A program made the translations under genes and the position numbers. Positions 8,209-12,923 of a stretch of 12,923 bases of DNA are shown piece after piece. Below the pieces are notes generated by a model. That model made no database searches and was not told the origin of the DNA. It worked only from the letters and a program-made list of their open reading frames with translations. Source of the DNA: Oligoflexales bacterium (GTDB lineage Bacteria > Bdellovibrionota_B > Oligoflexia > Oligoflexales > CACXFL01). How positions within the stretch are numbered: position 1 is the first letter of the stretch; every line of letters starts with the position of its first letter. The DNA lies in NCBI GenBank assembly GCA_028282865.1, contig JANQHA010000625.1, forward strand, positions 1 to 12,923, given 5' to 3'.

Positions 8209-9129
8209 ATGAATTCTGGAATAGTCTCGGTCAATGGCCAAATCTCATCTTTCGAAAAGGCCTGCATACCAGCCGATGACCGTGGTTTCCTATTCGCAGA
8301 TAATGTCTTCGAAGTCATTGTGGGTTTTAGAAAACGGCTGTTAGACCTTGATAAGCATCTTAAACGACTCAGGCACTCTGCAGAAGAGCTTTATATTGAG
8401 CTACCATGGACCGATCAGGATCTCAGCTTCGAAATCAATTCATTAGTCGAGCAATTTGAGTGCGATAAAAAGTATATCCGGGTCGTGATCACCCGAGGCA
8501 GTGGCTTTGGATTGGCTGCAGATCAAACCAAACCCAACAAAGTTATTTACGTGCTTCCAGCTAAAATGGAAGCACCGACTATTTACCAAGATGGGGTTAG
8601 TTTGAAGCTGCGGCAGCTGCTCTATACGAAACGAGGTGCGACTGCAAAAACAGGAAACTACCTTCGTAGCATCTTGGCGATGAAACAAGCTCGAGACGAA
8701 GGGTTTGACGATATCCTCTGGAGCAATTCGTCAGATGAAATAGCCGAGGCCTCTACAGCCAACATCTTTCTAATTGGCCGCGAAGGGGATTTAGTCGAGA
8801 TCGCAACCCCTCCACTTCAAAGTGGAATTTTGGAAGGTATCACACGTAATACAATTATCACGCTACTAAATAATGCTCAGATTCCAGTAACCGAGCGCAT
8901 CGTCGATCGTAGTGAGATTGCAAGGTTTGACGAGGCCTTTATTTGCTCGACCATCCGTGGCCTCATCCCGGTGAGCAAGATCGATGGCCACCAGCTTCAT
9001 ACCAGGCGTAAAAATGCCGTTTTTAACCATATTGAGAGGCTTTACCTCACCTGGGTAGAGACCCAACTGGGTTACCGTGTCGATTGGAACAGTGGAAAAG
9101 AACTCATTCCAAAAACCGGCTTATTTTAA
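8209..9129 (+). CDS. Fold-type IV PLP-dependent aminotransferase (BCAT/D-amino-acid transaminase/ADC lyase class)
   Basis: The 306-residue protein belongs to the class-IV aminotransferase fold. Visible signatures are DRGFLFADNVFEVI (24-37), the phosphate-contacting Arg in HLKRL (H50, R53), the TRG loop (95-97), the probable Schiff-base lysine K147 in AKTGNYL, the cofactor-contacting Glu E180 in EIAEASTANIF, and the PLQSGILEGITR block (202-213) that closes the active site. The class contains branched-chain aminotransferase (IlvE), D-amino acid transaminase and 4-amino-4-deoxychorismate lyase (PabC). The NYL after the lysine and the PP..GI..GITR segment lean slightly to a branched-chain or D-amino-acid enzyme, but I cannot choose from sequence alone. 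Start: ATG with AAGG five bases upstream. Neighbours give no pathway clue; a weak terminator follows. Confidence 0.9.
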   Translation: MNSGIVSVNGQISSFEKACIPADDRGFLFADNVFEVIVGFRKRLLDLDKHLKRLRHSAEELYIELPWTDQDLSFEINSLVEQFECDKKYIRVVITRGSGFGLAADQTKPNKVIYVLPAKMEAPTIYQDGVSLKLRQLLYTKRGATAKTGNYLRSILAMKQARDEGFDDILWSNSSDEIAEASTANIFLIGREGDLVEIATPPLQSGILEGITRNTIITLLNNAQIPVTERIVDRSEIARFDEAFICSTIRGLIPVSKIDGHQLHTRRKNAVFNHIERLYLTWVETQLGYRVDWNSGKELIPKTGLF

Positions 9130-9158
9130 GCTTCCAACCTCCTAGGATGATAAATTTT

Positions 9159-9190
9159 TTTAGCTATTTACCCTTTTAGCTAAAGTTTTT
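9159..9190 (+). terminator. Weak AT-rich terminator after the aminotransferase gene
   Basis: TTTAGCTA (9159-9166) pairs perfectly with TAGCTAAA (9177-9184) around a 10-nt loop, followed by G and five T. The 8-bp stem has only two GC pairs, so termination may be inefficient. Confidence 0.45.
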
Positions 9191-9247
9191 CCTTCAATAT
9201 ACCGATAAAGAACCATCGCCATACCCCTGTCCGGTGGAGGAAATGTT

Positions 9248-9994
9248 GTGAGAAAATTGAACCTGATGTTTAGTATCGCCAGCTCAATGATAGCCTTGGC
9301 CTTCTTGATAACTCAATGCGTTCCAGTAAAGTCAAATTCGAATGTCTCCTCTGAGCCTACCAGCAAGGTAGATGCTACTAGCAAAGAAGTCTCTATTCAC
9401 ATTGTAAAAGAGGACCCGACAAAAAAAGGACGGTACCTAATTGAGTTTTCAACCGAAAAAGAGGTTGAGAAGTTCGCAGGGACAAAGGTGAAAATAGCTA
9501 GCCTAAATTTCTGCCAAGAAGTAGATGATGGAAACAACTGTCATGCAATGGCACCCAGCAAAAAAGCAGCACCTAACAAAAATAGACAACTATTTGAAAC
9601 TTCATCTTCCGTGGCATTAACTCCAGGTGCTAAATACACGATTATAGCTGGAGACGCTGACGGCGCGTCGGTCTATAAAAGCAGCAGGGTCGTTTATTTC
9701 AAAAAGAAAAAGAATGAAAATGCCTCAAGCCAAGTTAAATGGGAAAAAGTTAAAACTATTTTAGTAGATAGTTGTGCAGGTGCCGACTGTCACCACAACA
9801 CAGCCGGTGGAGCCTTCACTACAGTCGAGCAAAACAATTGGTACTTAGTGGATGAAGCAGAGTTCGGCAAACATAAAGATGTTCTTAAAAAACGGCTTTC
9901 AGACAAAACAATGCCTCCACAAGATAGTCCAGCTATGGAACTGAGAGATACCGAGAGGAAGCTTCTGTTAGATTACATAGCTAATCTAAAGTAA
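9248..9994 (+). CDS. Probable lipoprotein with C-terminal cytochrome-c-like domain (C-x4-C-H)
   Basis: The 248-residue product begins with a basic end and hydrophobic core leading to ITQC (C24), a lipobox-like site with an unusual Gln at -1, then a Ser/Thr-rich linker. Residues about 47-155 look like a beta-rich domain with no family I know. The C-terminal ~75 residues carry CAGADCHH (C176, C181, H182), GG at 187-188, MPP (222-224) and a final helix RKLLLDYIANLK; this order is that of small cytochrome-c-like domains such as those of planctomycete-type cytochromes, where M222 could be an axial haem ligand. The haem motif is C-x4-C-H and not the usual C-x2-C-H. The GTG start is supported by GGAGG (9236-9240) seven bases upstream; the ATG at 9243 is out of frame and stops at once. 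A periplasmic electron-transfer role is inference. Confidence 0.75.
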   Translation: MRKLNLMFSIASSMIALAFLITQCVPVKSNSNVSSEPTSKVDATSKEVSIHIVKEDPTKKGRYLIEFSTEKEVEKFAGTKVKIASLNFCQEVDDGNNCHAMAPSKKAAPNKNRQLFETSSSVALTPGAKYTIIAGDADGASVYKSSRVVYFKKKKNENASSQVKWEKVKTILVDSCAGADCHHNTAGGAFTTVEQNNWYLVDEAEFGKHKDVLKKRLSDKTMPPQDSPAMELRDTERKLLLDYIANLK

Positions 9995-10020
9995 TTGGGT
10001 TCAAGTAAAAAGATTTCAGA

Positions 10021-10423
10021 TCAAATCATAGGCGTACCGGATAAGAAAATCTTAAACTTTCTCATTATGCTACTAGATTCATCAAAACTACCATCACTCC
10101 TTCTTGGAAGCCTTTTAACATGTTTATCAACATAACGATATATTTCTTCACATGCCTCGTCACGGAGATTTGGTGGCCATAAAACAGTCAATTTCTTCCT
10201 CATTAACAAATAGATTTCGAATAACCATCACAATAAAACATGCGCCCAAAATATTAATGAGCCCATGTCCGAGAGAAGCAAATATTAACATCAAGATCGA
10301 TGAACTCATAAAAATAAGAGTTAAGTACCTCCAACGTCTACCTATTCCTGTAGTTGCCATATAAAGACCAAAATTTGTCAAAAAAGAAATAATGGCAAAA
10401 TTAACAAAGTCGCGCCAGTCTAA
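10021..10423 (-). pseudogene. Probable frameshifted small membrane-protein gene
   Basis: Two overlapping minus-strand frames look like one broken protein. The first (open from 10423, with a possible TTG at 10381 or ATG at 10360, stop at 10160) encodes two membrane segments within YLTLIFMSSSILMLIFASLG and HGLINILGACFIVMVI, then a polar NEEEIDCFMA. The second (10209-10021) encodes a soluble tail, PPNLRDEACEEIYRYVDKHV and onward. Removing the single G opposite C10177 would join them as DCFM-PPNLRDEACEE. The frame also stays protein-like upstream of every start candidate (LDWRDFVNFAIISF, beginning just after a stop), and no start has a ribosome site. This fits a decayed gene; two short overlapping genes or programmed frameshifting are alternatives. 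Family not recognised. Confidence 0.45.
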
Positions 10424-10435
10424 TCAAACTAAAGT

Positions 10436-10462
10436 AAAAACCTCAAATACAAAAGGAGGTCT
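10436..10462 (-). terminator. Terminator after the DUF4143 ATPase gene
   Basis: On the minus strand ACCTC (10456-10460) pairs with GAGGT (10440-10444) around an 11-nt loop, extended by G-T and A-T pairs, and is followed by a run of T (10436-10440). It lies 13 nt past the ATPase stop. The stem explains the AAAGGAGGT seen on the plus strand. Confidence 0.55.
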
Positions 10463-10472
10463 CAGATTTGTC

Positions 10473-11666
10473 TTAAATCTCTGGAATAGTTTCTATTGCT
10501 TTCGCAGCTTCGATAAAATTCCAGCCAGTAATTGTGTTAGCTAGTGGAGCACTTTGCCCTTGGTAAATCAGTGCAGCTGGAACGGCATCCTTCAAAACTG
10601 ATTTAGTAAAAAAGGTAAGAGACTGGACTAACTCTTTTCTAAAAGTGGCCGAGGTTTTTATTTCAATAGGTAACAACTGTCTGCCAATCTTAGCCAAGAC
10701 ATCTACCTCTTTACCGTGACTGTCACGGTAAAAGTAGAGCTCAGGAGATTTTGCACGATTCAAGCGAAATTTCATCAGTTCACTGACTACAAGGTTTTCA
10801 AAAAGCGATCCGAATAGAGGATCTCTTTCTACTTGGTTTGAAGACTCAATATTTAATAAGTAGCAAGCGAGCCCTACATCAACAAAATAAACCTTGGGCG
10901 TTTTAACGAGCCTCTTACCAAAATTTTCAAAGTAAGGTGCGACGCGGTATATAATAAAAGAAGACTCAAGAACAGAAATCCATTGAGCAATCGTTTTCGA
11001 AGAAACCCCGACATCATTAGCCAAGGAGTCCATATTGAGAAGCTGCCCCACCCTGCCAGCGAGTAATTTTAAAAATCTTTCAAAACGTGTTTGATCTTTT
11101 ACTTCGATTAATTGCCTCACATCTCTCTCAACATATGTTTGAGTGTACGCTTGATAGGTTCTGGTAGGATTTAGCTTTGCTCGATAAATTTCTGGGTGAA
11201 AGCCATGATAGATCCATTCGGCAGCTGCTACGTTTGCATATTTTTTATCATGGGCACAGAGCTCCGTGAGACTTAGTGGATATAAGATCAGGATACTTGT
11301 CCTACCAGCCAGAGTCTGTGCTACTTGCTCACGAAGGAGAGGCTGATGACTCCCAGTCAAGATATATTGCCCTTTGCGGTCTGGGTATTTATCTACTTCA
11401 ACCTGAACCGCAGACAGCAACTCAGGAACACGCTGGATTTCATCGTAAATTGCCGGAGACGGATACCGCTTCAGAAAGGTTTTAGGGTCATTGATTGCTA
11501 GCTCTCGAGCCGCGATATCTTCGAGAGAGACATAAGAGTAGTTAGGAAACAGCATTTTTGCCAACGTCGTTTTACCCGCTTGCCGAGGGCCTAAAAGGGT
11601 TACCACACGGTAATTTTCCGAATCTAGCTTGAGCTGCTCCAGTAATTCTCTTTTAATTTCAGTCAT
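10473..11666 (-). CDS. AAA ATPase with C-terminal DUF4143 domain
   Basis: The 397-residue protein matches the widespread AAA_14/DUF4143 architecture. Walker A is GPRQAGKT (26-33), Walker B AIYDEIQ (72-78, D75 and E76), sensor-like LTGS 103-106. A winged-helix-like part (about 195-250, SLANDVGVSSKTIAQWISVL) leads into DUF4143 with FENLVVSEL (289-297). The tail YFYRDSHGKEVDVL...LLPIEIKTS (311-339) has a D322 and E335-x-K337 arrangement like a PD-(D/E)xK nuclease fold. Members are common in variable genome regions, but their cellular role is not established. The start ATG has GGA at a loose distance upstream. Its own promoter (11702-11731) is overlapped by a 19-bp palindrome, suggesting repression; a terminator follows. 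It appears to be a single-gene unit. No disabled motif is visible. Confidence 0.9.
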   Translation of the reverse strand: MTEIKRELLEQLKLDSENYRVVTLLGPRQAGKTTLAKMLFPNYSYVSLEDIAARELAINDPKTFLKRYPSPAIYDEIQRVPELLSAVQVEVDKYPDRKGQYILTGSHQPLLREQVAQTLAGRTSILILYPLSLTELCAHDKKYANVAAAEWIYHGFHPEIYRAKLNPTRTYQAYTQTYVERDVRQLIEVKDQTRFERFLKLLAGRVGQLLNMDSLANDVGVSSKTIAQWISVLESSFIIYRVAPYFENFGKRLVKTPKVYFVDVGLACYLLNIESSNQVERDPLFGSLFENLVVSELMKFRLNRAKSPELYFYRDSHGKEVDVLAKIGRQLLPIEIKTSATFRKELVQSLTFFTKSVLKDAVPAALIYQGQSAPLANTITGWNFIEAAKAIETIPEI

Positions 11667-11685
11667 TTATATGAATCCGTGTTAA

Positions 11686-11704
11686 TCTGGAGTTCAACTC
11701 CAGA
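11686..11704. promoter_or_regulatory. 19-bp perfect palindrome, candidate operator of the ATPase gene
   Basis: TCTGGAGTTCAACTCCAGA has 9-bp perfect arms around a central C. It lies 20 bp upstream of the ATPase start codon and covers the end of the predicted -10 element and the expected transcription start, the classic place for a repressor dimer. A hairpin role in RNA is less likely because folding would cost part of the short stem as loop. Confidence 0.55.
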
Positions 11705-11731
11705 ATAGCACAAATAGGGTGAGCTCTTCAA
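11702..11731 (-). promoter_or_regulatory. Candidate extended -10 promoter for the ATPase gene
   Basis: On the minus strand TTGAAG (11726-11731, four of six -35 bases) is followed after 18 bp by TATTCT (11702-11707, four of six -10 bases), which is preceded by TGC as in extended -10 promoters. A second, smaller palindrome CTCTTCAAGAG (11724-11734) covers the -35. Confidence 0.45.
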
Positions 11732-11913
11732 GAGGTTTGCACCTTGTCATTTGTTGGTGCTGCGCTACGTTTGGGTTATAGCCCATCATAAGCTCAAACC
11801 CTAAAGAAGTTCGCAGTAGTGCAGATTGGGAGCAAACTTGCTATCATTAAGTGATGCAGAAACATGTCAGCGATGAAGTTTGGAAAAATTTGAACGTGAG
11901 AGGAATTTACCGT

Positions 11914-12639
11914 ATGAATCTTAAATATACTGTCTTTTTTATTTTTTTACTTCTAGGGTGCCGCACCAGAGATGTTGGTTCAGGTATAAAAACTAATTCT
12001 GAAGCAGAGTGCCGCTATTACGTGGCCATTTCTGGATCAAATTTTAAAGAGTTTAAAGCTGAGTTACAGGCATGGAGACGCATTAAACCTGTTTTTATAT
12101 CTAGTCGAGAAAATCTCGCAACCCTAGAGATTCAGGAGAGGGAACGAAGGCTAGACTCTTATAAAGGTATGACCCTTAAATGGAACATGAGTAGCGGTGG
12201 CACCCTAAAAACAGAAGGAAAACCTGGCCTCAGTAAAGTAGTATATCAAAAGAATAAGGAAGTCGTGGCAGACGTAACCGACGCTATAGAACGAAATAAA
12301 TTCGCTATAACAAACAGCAATGCATATCTAAGTTTGAGTCTAAGAATATTATCGGCTAACGGAAAAAAGGAATTAGTCGGACACTCGTGGGGTGCTCAGT
12401 CTGTTGCTTTAGACAAACTTCCACCTTTCCAAACCCCATCTGAGCAAAATAAGACTAACCCAAGTTTCCCTTGGGTAGTTGCTGATGAATTTGTTTTAGC
12501 ACCTACAGCAATAGGCAGCGATACACCAAGTCAAGTAAAGCCGTCACCGAAAAAGATCAAACGAGGGTCAGCTCACGGCTTAAAGTTTGGTACTTCAAAA
12601 GATACGACGTGGCTCAATCTGTATAGGCAATGCAATTAG
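11914..12639 (+). CDS. Unrecognised lipoprotein
   Basis: I place the start at the ATG at 11914 (241 residues). It gives a textbook lipoprotein signal, MNLKYTVFFIFLLLGCRTRD, with lipobox LLGC and lipidated C16, and has AGAGG(A) at 11899-11904 about nine bases upstream. The longer frame from GTG at 11851 would add 21 residues and bury the signal. A TATCAT at 11843-11848 could be a -10 (its -35 is poor) and would start the transcript after that GTG. The mature part (AECRYYVAISG..., then a basic/acidic middle, a GHSWG stretch at 156-160, and a Lys/Pro/Ser-rich end) matches no family I know. Asp/His residues (D191, H221) follow the Ser of GHSWG in hydrolase order, but the surroundings do not look like an alpha/beta hydrolase core. 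Likely envelope-anchored after export. Confidence 0.7.
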   Translation: MNLKYTVFFIFLLLGCRTRDVGSGIKTNSEAECRYYVAISGSNFKEFKAELQAWRRIKPVFISSRENLATLEIQERERRLDSYKGMTLKWNMSSGGTLKTEGKPGLSKVVYQKNKEVVADVTDAIERNKFAITNSNAYLSLSLRILSANGKKELVGHSWGAQSVALDKLPPFQTPSEQNKTNPSFPWVVADEFVLAPTAIGSDTPSQVKPSPKKIKRGSAHGLKFGTSKDTTWLNLYRQCN

Positions 12640-12923
12640 AATAGCAACTCCGTATAAAGTTAAAAATAATGATATCGTAAAATTATCTGGCGTGTTGGGG
12701 CTAAGGATTTAATTAGAACGCGACATTTACATCGAACGGCGGTGATCGTTTCTGCATGGGGCATCATAGGAGATGGAAACATCGCTTAGGCAATAGAATG
12801 CCCACTTAGTCCTAGTATTCTTGATAGTTGTTAAGTCATTCCGGCACTAACTACATGGATCAATAGGCGGAGGAGTCGATTCAAGCGAACTTATGCAGGA
12901 GCCTGGGCTACCATCAGGAAAAT
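12640..12923. other. 284-nt end region without a supportable gene
   Basis: No RNA gene, repeat or clear terminator is visible. Three weak coding-like stretches exist: a plus frame from 12673 to the edge interrupted by TAG (12787-12789) and a TAA further on; a 40-codon minus frame (MFPSPMMPHAETITAV...) without a ribosome site; and a minus frame open from the right edge for 24 codons, ending PPPIDPCS-stop near 12847, which could be the tail of a gene entering from outside. None is strong enough to annotate. Confidence 0.5.

Noticed and set aside
10451..10469. Strong Shine-Dalgarno-like AAAGGAGGT on the plus strand
   Set aside because: It is followed only by TTG, TCT and a stop codon, and it is the arm of the minus-strand terminator hairpin.
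11687..11703. CTGGAGTTCAACTCCAG as a tRNA T-arm remnant or integration site
   Set aside because: Stem and loop lengths do not fit a 5-bp T-stem with TTCRANY in register, and no other tRNA arm or integrase gene is nearby.
11851..11913. Longer GTG start for the right-hand lipoprotein gene
   Set aside because: It would place 21 residues before a complete lipoprotein signal peptide that has its own ATG and ribosome-binding site.
12673..12921. Plus-strand frame near the right edge as a pseudogene
   Set aside because: It is interrupted by two stops and has no recognisable family, start or ribosome site; I leave the region unannotated.

Overview
The window looks like chromosomal DNA of a Gram-negative bacterium with moderate GC content, most likely in the Bdellovibrionota/Oligoflexia area. 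That placement is an inference, not a proof. It rests on the number of predicted lipoproteins, a secreted von Willebrand-A-like protein with a style known from deltaproteobacteria and Bdellovibrio relatives, and a rho, prfA, prmC cluster of the kind seen in those groups.

Left part (1-6071). A large protein cut by the left edge (vWA-like half followed by about six degenerate beta-rich modules of roughly 58 residues) runs on the plus strand. It converges, with a 17-nt overlap, on a minus-strand cluster read from right to left: rho, an intrinsic-type terminator, prfA (RF1), prmC (the methylase that modifies the RF1 GGQ glutamine) and an AI-2E/PerM-type membrane protein. The last three genes are joined by two 4-nt start/stop overlaps that use non-AUG starts (TTGA and GTGA), so they are probably translationally coupled. 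rho has its own sigma70-like promoter and a leader of about 135 nt.

Middle part (6072-9247). A divergent promoter pair separates rho from a small exported glycine-rich membrane protein. That gene converges with a 15-nt overlap on rimO, the radical-SAM methylthiotransferase for ribosomal protein S12. Across a 79-bp AT-rich divergent spacer carrying an ATT repeat lies a fold-type IV PLP aminotransferase gene. Together these are translation and core-metabolism genes: Rho, RF1, PrmC and RimO all act on transcription termination, translation termination or ribosome modification.

Right part (9248-12923) is accessory in character. It holds a probable lipoprotein with a C-terminal haem-c-like domain using an unusual C-x4-C-H motif, a probably frameshifted small membrane-protein gene, a DUF4143-type AAA ATPase whose promoter is overlapped by a 19-bp perfect palindrome, and an unrecognised lipoprotein. 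The final 284 nt hold no gene I can support.

I do not see a convincing new multi-gene system such as a defence island or CRISPR array. The best second-look items are the palindrome-covered ATPase promoter, the terminator placed 27 nt ahead of prfA, the C-x4-C-H protein, the frameshifted membrane gene and the modular vWA protein.
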